Shown here piece after piece: positions 37,014 to 44,920 of a DNA stretch of 64,000 bases. The notes below the pieces were generated by a model, which saw nothing but the letters and a program-made list of their open reading frames with translations, was not told where the DNA came from and ran no database searches. The stretch spans positions 1 through 64,000 of the forward strand of contig VGFP01000001.1 in NCBI GenBank assembly GCA_016868855.1, in the 5' to 3' direction. A program made the translations under genes and the position numbers. Source of the DNA: Bacteroidota bacterium. GTDB taxonomy: Bacteria; Bacteroidota; Bacteroidia; Chitinophagales; Chitinophagaceae. Every line of letters starts with the position of its first letter. Positions within the stretch are counted from its first letter, which is position 1.

Positions 37014-37863
37014 GCGCAATCGCTGTTTGGAATTGTTCTCCCAATCCCTCAATCCCCAAATGAATGGTATCTCCCGGTTTCAAATATTGTGGCGATGGTT
37101 TTTGTCCCATGCCAACACCTTCGGGTGTTCCTGTGCTGATGATATCACCTGGAAGCAGAGTCATGAATTGTGAAATATAATGAACCAGAAACGGAACCTG
37201 ATAGATCATGTCGGATGTATTGGAGTCTTGCATTCTTTTTCCATTTACATCCAGCCACAAATGGAGGTTGTTGGGATTTATTATTTCATCTTTTGAAACG
37301 AAGTAGGGACCTAGAGGAGCAAAATGGTCACAGCTTTTTCCCTTCACCCATTGTCCGCCTCTTTCCAACTGAAAAGCTCTTTCACTGTAGTCGTTGTGCA
37401 GGCAATAACCTGCGATAAAGTTCAGTGCGTCGGCTTCTGAAACATAACTGGCTTTTTTGCCGATCACAATTGCCAATTCAACCTCCCAGTCGGTTTTGAG
37501 TGAGTTTTTGGGAATGATGACAGGATCATTGGGACCACATATGGCAGTAGTGCTTTTAAAAAAGAGAACAGGTTCTTTGGGAATTTCCATATTGCTCTCT
37601 CTTGCATGCTTTGCATAATTGAGTCCCACGCAGATAATTTTCGAAGGATCTGCAATGCAAGTCAGAAATTGAATATCTTCTTTGATCTCTTCGCACTCGC
37701 TTGCGTGAAGGATGATCCACTCGGATAGATGTGTTGTGCCTCCCAGTTCAAAAAAATTTCTATTGAAATCATGGTAATACGCAGAAATATCAATTTTTTT
37801 TCCCTGCTGATCGATCATTCCCAATCCAACGGCTCCTGATCTGTCGTACCTGAATATTTTCAT
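37003..37863 (-). CDS. FAH-family hydrolase, probable 2,4-diketo-3-deoxy-L-fuconate hydrolase
   Basis: Fumarylacetoacetate-hydrolase-fold enzyme of 286 aa. The metal-binding glutamates lie in DWEVELAIVIG (Glu127, Glu129), with LNYAKHARESN before and GYCLHNDYSERAFQLERGGQW after. The C-terminal ISTGTPEGVGMG is typical of FAH hydrolases. In the oxidative fucose pathway a FAH enzyme splits diketo-deoxy-fuconate into pyruvate and lactate, and its place between the lactonase and the second dehydrogenase fits that role. Many relatives are mislabelled ureidoglycolate lyase. Confidence 0.85.
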   Translation of the reverse strand: MKIFRYDRSGAVGLGMIDQQGKKIDISAYYHDFNRNFFELGGTTHLSEWIILHASECEEIKEDIQFLTCIADPSKIICVGLNYAKHARESNMEIPKEPVLFFKSTTAICGPNDPVIIPKNSLKTDWEVELAIVIGKKASYVSEADALNFIAGYCLHNDYSERAFQLERGGQWVKGKSCDHFAPLGPYFVSKDEIINPNNLHLWLDVNGKRMQDSNTSDMIYQVPFLVHYISQFMTLLPGDIISTGTPEGVGMGQKPSPQYLKPGDTIHLGIEGLGEQFQTAIAHAD

Positions 37864-37867
37864 ATCA

Positions 37868-38650
37868 TCAATTGTTTAATCTTGTAAATCCGCCATCAAT
37901 GGGCACATCTGTTCCGGTGATAAAGGATGCTTGTTTGCTGCACAGGTAAAAGGCGAGTTGTGCAATTTCATCTGGGGACGCCATCCTGCCTATTGGTTGA
38001 CTCGCAGAGAGCTTTGCAAACATTTCTTCTTCTTTACCGGGATAATGTTTGCTGATAAAACCATCTACAAATGGAGTATGAACCCTGGCAGGTGATATGC
38101 AGTTGCAGCGGATACCCTTTTTGATAAAATCTTTTGCAACACTGAGTGTCATGGATACAATTGCGCCTTTGCTCATGCTGTATGCAAAGCGATCGGGTAT
38201 TCCAACAGTGGCTGCAATGGATGCCATGTTGATGATGAGTCCTTGTCCCATTTCTTCCATAAATGGAATCACTGCCTGCATGCAATTGAATGCTCCCTTT
38301 ACATTGACGTTAAAAATTTTCTGGAAATCATCTTCCGATGTATTCATTGCATTGCCAATATGTGCGATGCCCGCATTGTTGATCAGGATGCCAATGCCTC
38401 TTTTAATTGAAATCAATGAAACCAATTCCTTGACTGCTTTTGCATGGGTGATGTCCACTTCATGAAACTGAACTGTTTCATCATGAATAGACAGTTGTTT
38501 CAGCGTATCAATTGATGGTTTTTGCATGTCGAATACATCCACAATGGCGCCCTGGTCATGAAAAATCTTGACGATGGAGAGTCCAATGCCACTTGCTCCG
38601 CCCGTGATGATCACGTAAGGACTCACCAATTCGAAGTTTGCTTTTGCCAT
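37868..38650 (-). CDS. Short-chain dehydrogenase, probable 2-keto-3-deoxy-L-fuconate dehydrogenase
   Basis: SDR enzyme of 260 aa and first gene of the minus-strand fucose operon. The cofactor loop is ITGGASGIG near residue 15, NNAGIAHIG follows, and the catalytic YSMSK motif has Tyr157 and Lys161 intact. The C-terminal FITGTDVPIDGGFTRL is standard. It should oxidise the 4-hydroxyl of 2-keto-3-deoxy-L-fuconate. The next gene follows after 4 nt. The ~80-bp divergent gap upstream is very AT-rich and has no exact -7 match. Confidence 0.85.
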   Translation of the reverse strand: MAKANFELVSPYVIITGGASGIGLSIVKIFHDQGAIVDVFDMQKPSIDTLKQLSIHDETVQFHEVDITHAKAVKELVSLISIKRGIGILINNAGIAHIGNAMNTSEDDFQKIFNVNVKGAFNCMQAVIPFMEEMGQGLIINMASIAATVGIPDRFAYSMSKGAIVSMTLSVAKDFIKKGIRCNCISPARVHTPFVDGFISKHYPGKEEEMFAKLSASQPIGRMASPDEIAQLAFYLCSKQASFITGTDVPIDGGFTRLNN

Positions 38651-38730
38651 GTTGATTTTATCTTTTGTAATTTAAATTAAACCATAAAATTTTAGCAGTG
38701 AAAAGATATATTAATTAAATATATTTAATC

Positions 38731-39570
38731 ATGAAACTTTACAAAAAAGGCGTTCAGGTATACATTGAACATGAGGGTGTTTTTTTCGCTTCTACAATGA
38801 ATTGGGATGCACTTGTCAATCGTCCGCATTTGTATCCATATTTACTGAAACATCTTTCTGATTGCAGTCAAATCAATGCAATGGATGAGCAGGGTGATTG
38901 GGATCCTCCCATTGGTTCTCAAGAATTATGGGCTGCTGGCGTTACATATTTACGTAGCAAGGAAGCAAGGGAAAAGGAATCAGCGCAAAGTGGCGGGGGA
39001 AGTTTTTATGATAAAGTATATGATGCCAAAAGACCCGAGTTATTTTTCAAGTCCCTGCCTCATAGGGTTGCTGGCAATAAATCTTTTGTTCATATCCGTC
39101 GAGATTCAACTTGGGATGTCCCGGAGCCCGAACTGACTCTATTTGTTTCCAGTGAGGGCACTATTGAGGGGTATACTGTGGGGAATGACATGAGCTCCAG
39201 AAGCATTGAAGGTGAGAATCCACTTTACCTGGCCCAGGCCAAAGTATATGACCGAAGCGCTGCACTGGGACCATGCTTGCTGATTCCCGAAAATCCGATA
39301 AATGCTGATTCACTCATCCAATTAAAAATATGCAGAGATGAACAATTGATTTTCTCCGGCGAAACATCTTTATCAAAAATGAAACGTTCATTGAAGGAAC
39401 TGGCAGACTTTCTTATGCTGGAAACAACATTTTCAAATGGTGTGATGCTCATGACCGGAACGGGCATTGTGCCACCAGATGAATTTACATTGCAGGTACA
39501 TGATCGTGTTGAAATTTCAATCGAGCATATTGGGACGCTTATCAATCACGTTCAAAAAATCAATCGATGA
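38731..39570 (+). CDS. FAH-family protein, 2-keto-3-deoxy-arabinonate dehydratase-like
   Basis: A 279-aa FAH-fold enzyme distinct from the one at 37003. It carries RRDSTWDVPEPELTLFV, TVGNDMSSRSIEGENPL and LAQAKVYDRSAALGP, which resemble the group that dehydrates 2-keto-3-deoxy sugar acids (KdaD-like) more than hydrolases. It is divergent from the fucose operon and its TGA overlaps the next fucosidase gene (ATGA), so it belongs to the locus. The reaction here is not established; a sugar-acid dehydratase is the best guess. Confidence 0.78.
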   Translation: MKLYKKGVQVYIEHEGVFFASTMNWDALVNRPHLYPYLLKHLSDCSQINAMDEQGDWDPPIGSQELWAAGVTYLRSKEAREKESAQSGGGSFYDKVYDAKRPELFFKSLPHRVAGNKSFVHIRRDSTWDVPEPELTLFVSSEGTIEGYTVGNDMSSRSIEGENPLYLAQAKVYDRSAALGPCLLIPENPINADSLIQLKICRDEQLIFSGETSLSKMKRSLKELADFLMLETTFSNGVMLMTGTGIVPPDEFTLQVHDRVEISIEHIGTLINHVQKINR

Positions 39571-41033
39571 AAAAACAAGTAATTTTTTTTCTGTTTTTGT
39601 TGTTGTCGGTTTGCTCCTTTGCGCAGCCGGCACCCAAGCCTTTTGGTGCAGTTCCCACCCCCAGGCAACTCAAATGGCATCAAACCGATGTCTACGGATT
39701 GATTCACTTCACACCTACAACATTTGAAAACAAAGAATGGGGGTATGGGGATGCCGATCCAAAAATTTTTAATCCAACCCAATTCGATGCGGAGAAAATA
39801 GTGGGAGCCATGAAAGCCGGTGGACTCAAAGCGGTTATCCTGGTTGCCAAACACCATGATGGTTTTGCTCTTTGGCCTACCAAAACCACCACCTACAATA
39901 TTTCTCTTTCTCCTTTCCGAAACGGCAAAGGTGATATGGTGAAAGAATTTGAGCAGGCCTGTCGAAAATTAAATATGAAGTTTGGAGTCTATTGTTCACC
40001 GTGGGACAGAAACAATCCACTCTACGGCACTGAAGCTTATGTAGACATATACAGAAATCAATTGCGTGAGTTGTATTCCAATTATGGAGAACTATTCATG
40101 TCATGGCACGATGGTGCCAATGGAGGTGATGGATATTATGGAGGAGCAAGAACCACCAAAAAAATTGACCGGTCCACTTATTATGGATGGGATACCACCT
40201 GGGCCATCACCAGAAAGATGCAGCCCAATGCAAATATTTTCAGTGATATTGGTTGGGATGTTCGTTGGGTAGGGAATGAACGCGGATTTGCAGCAGAAAC
40301 ATCTTGGGCCACTTTCACACCTGTTCCAGCTGAAGGTGAGAGCAAGACAGTACCCGGACAATTGGATGATAAGCAAAATCCTTTTGGTACCAGAAATGGA
40401 AACAACTGGGTCCCCGCAGAATGCGATGTGCCACTTCGAAAAGGATGGTTTTATCATCCCGACGAAAAAGACAAAGTGAAGTCACCCGAACAATTATTTG
40501 ATCTCTATTTAAAAAGTGTAGGCAGGGGTGCAGCACTTGATTTGGGAATTGCACCCAATCCACTTGGATTGCTCGCTGAGGAAGACATTGCTTCATTAAA
40601 GGGTTTTGGAATAATCGTGGATGAATCCTTTAAATATAACCTTGCAGCAACGGCAACTTTGACTTCCAAAGAAACCAGGGGAAAGAATTTTGATCTTAAA
40701 AAATTAGTAGATGGAAGCACCGATACCTATTGGGCATCTGGCGATGATTTTCATAGACCTGCCATTGAATTTTCATGGAAGGAAAACATCAGGTTTGATC
40801 TGATTCGCTTGAGGGAATTCATTCCACTGGGACAACGCATTGAGTCATTCCAAGTGGAAGTATTTGAGAACAATCAGTGGAAGAAAATTGCAGAGGCAAC
40901 TTCTGTAGGTGCTGCAAGAATTATTTACTTCAATAATCCTGTCACAGCAAACAGGGTACGACTCAAGGTCAATGCCTCACCAGTGTGTGTTACATTGAGT
41001 GAAATCGGATTCTATAAAAAATCAGATCTTTAA
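39567..41033 (+). CDS. Alpha-L-fucosidase, GH29 subfamily B-like with C-terminal F5/8 type C domain
   Basis: Exported glycosidase of 488 aa with a signal peptide (IFFLFLLLSVCSFAQ). KWHQTDVYGLIHFTPTTF and LVAKHHDGFALWPTK mark GH29, and the nucleophile region reads FMSWHDGANGGDG with Asp182. The DGANG form is typical of GH29-B enzymes, which cut alpha-1,3/1,4-fucose. The last ~130 residues (LVDGSTDTYWASGDDFHRP and on) form an F5/8 type C carbohydrate-binding domain. It overlaps the FAH gene by four bases; the third fucosidase follows after 18 nt. Confidence 0.9.
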   Translation: MKKQVIFFLFLLLSVCSFAQPAPKPFGAVPTPRQLKWHQTDVYGLIHFTPTTFENKEWGYGDADPKIFNPTQFDAEKIVGAMKAGGLKAVILVAKHHDGFALWPTKTTTYNISLSPFRNGKGDMVKEFEQACRKLNMKFGVYCSPWDRNNPLYGTEAYVDIYRNQLRELYSNYGELFMSWHDGANGGDGYYGGARTTKKIDRSTYYGWDTTWAITRKMQPNANIFSDIGWDVRWVGNERGFAAETSWATFTPVPAEGESKTVPGQLDDKQNPFGTRNGNNWVPAECDVPLRKGWFYHPDEKDKVKSPEQLFDLYLKSVGRGAALDLGIAPNPLGLLAEEDIASLKGFGIIVDESFKYNLAATATLTSKETRGKNFDLKKLVDGSTDTYWASGDDFHRPAIEFSWKENIRFDLIRLREFIPLGQRIESFQVEVFENNQWKKIAEATSVGAARIIYFNNPVTANRVRLKVNASPVCVTLSEIGFYKKSDL

Positions 41034-41051
41034 TTATATAAACTTGTCGTT

Positions 41052-42404
41052 ATGAAAATCTTATTTACACTGTTATGTTCTTTGCTGCTGTTGCAAGCAG
41101 ATGCCCAGCAAAACTTTCTCAATGAATCGAAGCAGGATCGAGATGTTCGAATGGACTGGTGGCGTGATGCAACATTTGGCATGTTCATACATTGGGGAGC
41201 ATATGCAGTTCCCGCCGGTTCATACAATGGAAAGGAGTATGGACGAATTGGCGAATGGATCATGCACAGCGCCAATATTCCTATTCCGGAGTATGAAAAA
41301 TTTGTAAAGCAATTCAATCCTGTTCAGTTCAATGCCAAAGAATGGGTGAGTGTTGCCAAAAAAGCAGGCATCAAGTACATTGTCATCACATCCAAGCACC
41401 ACGATGGTTTTTGTATATGGGACAGCAAGGTTACCGATTACGACATCATGGATGCATCTCCTTTCAAAAGAGATATCCTCAAAGAGCTTTCTGATGCATG
41501 TAAAGAGGCAGGCATCAAAATGTGTTTTTATCATTCCATCATGGACTGGCATCAGCCAGATGCAGAAAGCAAAAAGGATTATACCCATCAGAACAGTGCA
41601 AATCCCAATTTTGCTAAATACAGAGAAGAATATTTAAAGCCTCAACTGAAAGAACTTATTCAGAAGTATGATCCAGCCGTTTTATGGTTTGATGGTGAAT
41701 GGATTTCAGAGTGGACAGAAGATCAGGGAAAAGATTTGTACAATTACTTGAGAAGCCTGAAGCCAGATCTCATCATCAATAACCGTGTTGGGAAAGGAAG
41801 GGCAGGCATGCAGGGTATGAGCAAATACCAGGATGCTGCAGGCGATTTTGGAACTCCTGAGCAGGAAATTTTGGAGGGCACTTCAGATTCTGATTGGGAG
41901 AGTTGCATGACGATGAATGATACATGGGGCTTCAAAAAAAATGATAACAATTGGAAATCGAGTGAAACGTTGATACATAATTTGATTGATATCGCTGCTA
42001 AGGGTGGAAATTATTTGTTGAACGTTGGACCAACAGCAGAGGGATTGATCCCTGCTGCTTCGGTTGACAGGTTAAAGGATATGGGAAATTGGTTGAACAT
42101 CAATGGAGAGGCTATTTATGCAACCAAGAGTTTGAAAAAATACAAAGAAGGCGACAATATAAAATATACCGTCAGCAAGGATGAGAAATATGTTTATGCC
42201 ATTGTTGTCAAAAAATCTGATCAACCAGTTGTATTGAAAAATATACAGGTGAGACCAGGTTCAAAGATTAAAATGCTGGGAGTCAAGAAGCCCGTTTCGC
42301 TTCAGCACGATATGAAAGAAGGGACCCTGACCTTGAATTGGCCAACAAAATTGCCATGTGATCATGCCTGGGTATTTAAGATCGAAGGGGGCTCTAAAAA
42401 TTAA
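41052..42404 (+). CDS. Alpha-L-fucosidase, GH29 (third copy, subfamily A-like)
   Basis: Exported GH29 enzyme of 450 aa with a signal peptide (ILFTLLCSLLLLQADAQ). Family blocks are MDWWRDATFGMFIHWGAYAV, VITSKHHDGFCIWDS and AVLWFDGEWISEW, with Asp214 as likely nucleophile. The C-terminal beta-sandwich follows residue ~350. It resembles the copy at 32491 more than its GH29-B neighbour. It ends 23 nt before the tRNA-Ser gene and closes the fucose locus. Confidence 0.92.
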   Translation: MKILFTLLCSLLLLQADAQQNFLNESKQDRDVRMDWWRDATFGMFIHWGAYAVPAGSYNGKEYGRIGEWIMHSANIPIPEYEKFVKQFNPVQFNAKEWVSVAKKAGIKYIVITSKHHDGFCIWDSKVTDYDIMDASPFKRDILKELSDACKEAGIKMCFYHSIMDWHQPDAESKKDYTHQNSANPNFAKYREEYLKPQLKELIQKYDPAVLWFDGEWISEWTEDQGKDLYNYLRSLKPDLIINNRVGKGRAGMQGMSKYQDAAGDFGTPEQEILEGTSDSDWESCMTMNDTWGFKKNDNNWKSSETLIHNLIDIAAKGGNYLLNVGPTAEGLIPAASVDRLKDMGNWLNINGEAIYATKSLKKYKEGDNIKYTVSKDEKYVYAIVVKKSDQPVVLKNIQVRPGSKIKMLGVKKPVSLQHDMKEGTLTLNWPTKLPCDHAWVFKIEGGSKN

Positions 42405-42415
42405 ATTTTTTGAAC

Positions 42416-42423
42416 TACATTTG
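42416..42423 (+). promoter_or_regulatory. Candidate -7 element directly before tRNA-Ser
   Basis: TACATTTG matches TAnnTTTG exactly and ends only 4 nt before the mature 5' end of the tRNA. No -33 TTTG is visible at the usual distance. If used, the transcript would start at or next to the mature end. Confidence 0.35.
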
Positions 42424-42427
42424 CGGC

Positions 42428-42512
42428 GGAGAGATGGCAGAGCGGTCGAATGCGGCGGTCTTGAAAACCGTTGACTGTCACAGGTCCGGGGGTTCGAATC
42501 CCTCTCTCTCCG
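42428..42512 (+). tRNA. tRNA-Ser (anticodon TGA)
   Basis: The acceptor arm GGAGAGA pairs with TCTCTCC at 42505-42511, with discriminator G at 42512. The anticodon loop CTTGAAA gives TGA, reading UCA and related codons. A long variable arm (class II tRNA) and a TTCGAAT T-loop fit serine. No CCA is encoded. A terminator follows. Confidence 0.95.
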
Positions 42513-42517
42513 CTCGA

Positions 42518-42544
42518 GAAAACCCCGCAATGCGGGGTTTTTTA
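42518..42544 (+). terminator. Intrinsic terminator after tRNA-Ser
   Basis: AAACCCCGC and GCGGGGTTT pair around an AAT loop, followed by a T-run ending at 42543. It stands immediately before the ABC exporter gene (ATG 42549), whose own promoter is therefore unclear. Confidence 0.88.
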
Positions 42545-42548
42545 GTTT

Positions 42549-44369
42549 ATGAAACATCTGAAACATTTAAATAAGTATTTCTGGAAGTACAAATGGAGAT
42601 TTTTCCTGGGCATCCTTTTTGTGATGACCTCCAATTACTTTGGTATCCTGGCGCCTCAACTTACAGGTTTTGTCGTGGATGAAGTACAACATGCTGTGAA
42701 TCCTGCTGCTGTCCGAGAAGCAAAAGTTTTTTTCGATCCAACTGTTTCTTTGGCCATACATTGGATGGAAGCACAAGCCTTTTCATTTGGCACGCTGATT
42801 CTCTTCGCAGGATTGTTGCTGCTTTCTTTTGCGCTCTTGCGTGGATTTTTTATGTTTTTGATGCGTCAAACAATCATTGTAATGAGTCGGCATATTGAGT
42901 TTGATCAAAAGAATGAAGTCTATGCCCACTATCAAAAATTAAATGCCTTGTTTTACAAAGTCCATGCCACAGGGGATCTCATGAGCAGAATGTCGGAAGA
43001 TGTTTCCCGTGTCAGGATGTATACAGGTCCAGCGTTGATGTATTTGGTAAATCTCTTGGTGCTGATCGGATTCAGCTTATTTTACATGTTTTCAAAAGAT
43101 CCATTGCTTTCGGCATATGTATTGGCTCCCTTGCCGTTGTTGGCAGTTGCCATGTATTTTGTAAATACATACATCATTAAAAAAAGTGAATCCATTCAAT
43201 CCCAATTGAGTGAACTAACCACCATTGCACAAGAATCTTTTTCAGGCATCAGGGTCATTAAATCATTTTTTCAGGAAAAACATACTTGGAAACATTTCAA
43301 TGACAAAAGCGAGCAATACAGAAAAAGTGGACTCTCCCTTTCAACGGTTGAGTCAGTTTATTTTCCTGTGATAGGTTTGTTGATTGGTTTAAGCACCTTG
43401 CTAACTATTTACATTGGCAGTGTTTATCAATTGGAACATAAAATAAGTGCCGGTACCATTGCGGAGTTTGTTGTGTATATCAATATGTTGACATTTCCTG
43501 TCTCAGCCATCGGGTGGGTGGTTTCTAATATTCAACGAGCTGCCGCTTCACAGAAACGTCTGAATGAATTTCTGCACATTCGTCCAGGAATCGAAAATGC
43601 AACAAATGCCAAAAAGATTTCTGAGATAAGAGAGATGCAGTTCAGAGAAGTTGACTTCATATATGAACATACGGGCATCCAGGCAGTGAAAGCATTCAAC
43701 TTATCCATTCAGAAAGGAGAGAAAATTGCCATCATCGGAAAAACCGGATGTGGCAAAACCAGCATTGCGCAATTGATGTTGCGCATGTATGATGTCAACA
43801 ATGGTAGGGTGCTTATCAATGGAGAAGACATCCGCCATCTTGATATCGGCTCATTGAGAGGTTTGGTCAGCTATGTGCCTCAAGATGTATTTCTTTTCAG
43901 CGACAGTATCGAGAAAAATATTGCATTTGGTACAGAAGATATCAGTGCTGTTGGTGTTGAGGCTGCAGCAAAAGCTGCCATGATAGATGCGGAGATTGGT
44001 AAACTCTCTGGGGGGTATCAAACAACCATTGGGGAGCGGGGAGTTACCTTATCGGGCGGACAAAAACAGCGAATTTCCATTGCCAGGGCATTGTCCAAGT
44101 CGGCTGACCTGTACATTTTTGATGATTGCCTGAGTGCAGTCGATACCCAAACAGAACAGCAGATCTCGGAAAATCTAGCATCTTATTTAGATGGTAAGAC
44201 TTCAATCTTTATCACCCATCGCATCATACAATCCATTCCATTTGATCAGATCATTGTCATGCAGGATGGTTGCATTGTTCAGCAAGGCACACATATTGAA
44301 TTGGTTGCACAAAGGGGCTATTACAGGGAGCTCTATCTCCATCAACAGCTTAGTGATCGAACTGCCTAG
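42549..44369 (+). CDS. ABC exporter, fused permease and ATPase (MsbA-like)
   Basis: Half-size ABC exporter of 606 aa that dimerises. The N-terminal ~320 residues hold six membrane spans, with the coupling region RVIKSFFQEKHTW. The nucleotide-binding domain has Walker A GKTGCGKT (397-404), signature LSGGQKQR and Walker B SADLYIFDD. MsbA-like lipid export or multidrug efflux are both possible. Its ATG lies only 5 nt after the tRNA-Ser terminator, so either readthrough or a promoter inside the tRNA region drives it. Confidence 0.92.
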   Translation: MKHLKHLNKYFWKYKWRFFLGILFVMTSNYFGILAPQLTGFVVDEVQHAVNPAAVREAKVFFDPTVSLAIHWMEAQAFSFGTLILFAGLLLLSFALLRGFFMFLMRQTIIVMSRHIEFDQKNEVYAHYQKLNALFYKVHATGDLMSRMSEDVSRVRMYTGPALMYLVNLLVLIGFSLFYMFSKDPLLSAYVLAPLPLLAVAMYFVNTYIIKKSESIQSQLSELTTIAQESFSGIRVIKSFFQEKHTWKHFNDKSEQYRKSGLSLSTVESVYFPVIGLLIGLSTLLTIYIGSVYQLEHKISAGTIAEFVVYINMLTFPVSAIGWVVSNIQRAAASQKRLNEFLHIRPGIENATNAKKISEIREMQFREVDFIYEHTGIQAVKAFNLSIQKGEKIAIIGKTGCGKTSIAQLMLRMYDVNNGRVLINGEDIRHLDIGSLRGLVSYVPQDVFLFSDSIEKNIAFGTEDISAVGVEAAAKAAMIDAEIGKLSGGYQTTIGERGVTLSGGQKQRISIARALSKSADLYIFDDCLSAVDTQTEQQISENLASYLDGKTSIFITHRIIQSIPFDQIIVMQDGCIVQQGTHIELVAQRGYYRELYLHQQLSDRTA

Positions 44370-44487
44370 TTTCAAAAAAATCCTTGAATTTTATCGGATT
44401 TTCAAAAAAATCAACTAAATTTTGGCTATCAAAAAGCAATTTTCTCTTTCTTTGAGAATAAATTAACCAAAACCAAAACTTAAGATT
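44370..44487 (+). repeat. Short gap with a 12-bp direct repeat
   Basis: TTCAAAAAAATC occurs at 44371-44382 and again at 44401-44412, exactly 30 bp apart. A weak inverted repeat (AAAATCC and GGATTTT) spans the space between them and might act as a poor terminator for the ABC gene. No promoter match is seen before the DUF3276 gene. Confidence 0.3.
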
Positions 44488-44916
44488 GTGGCGTACGACA
44501 ACAACGAAAAGAAAATGGACAGTGTGTACAGCAAGAGAATCAGGGCTGGAAAAAGAAGAACCTATTTTTTTGATGTAAGAACCACCAGGGGCAATGATTA
44601 TTACCTGACCATCACTGAAAGCAGAAAGCGTTTCAACGATGATGGATACGACAGACACAAAATTTTCTTGTACAAAGAAGACTTCAACAAATTCTTAAAA
44701 GCATTGAACGAGGCAGTAGATCATGTCAAAACAGAACTGATGCCTGATTTTGATTTCGATGCATTCAACCACGAGTATGATGAAGAAAATGGGGAAGGCG
44801 GACATTACAATGCTCCAGCGAGCTCAGTAGAGGCACCATCCGCCGCACCAGCTGAACCCAGAGGAGATGTATCTGAGGGTGACAATGGAGCAGGAGAGCA
44901 GGTAGACAAGTGGTAA
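44488..44916 (+). CDS. DUF3276 (PurA-like nucleic-acid-binding) protein
   Basis: A 142-aa protein starting at GTG. The core (DSVYSKRIRAGKRRTYFFDV, then LTITESRKRF and FLYKEDFNKFLKALNEAVDH) matches the DUF3276/PUR-alpha-like domain conserved across Bacteroidota; related folds bind single-stranded DNA and RNA. The C-terminal ~45 residues are acidic and Ala/Pro-rich and probably disordered. It ends 4 nt from convergent pgi. The cellular target is unknown. Confidence 0.88.
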   Translation: MAYDNNEKKMDSVYSKRIRAGKRRTYFFDVRTTRGNDYYLTITESRKRFNDDGYDRHKIFLYKEDFNKFLKALNEAVDHVKTELMPDFDFDAFNHEYDEENGEGGHYNAPASSVEAPSAAPAEPRGDVSEGDNGAGEQVDKW

Positions 44917-44920
44917 TCGA

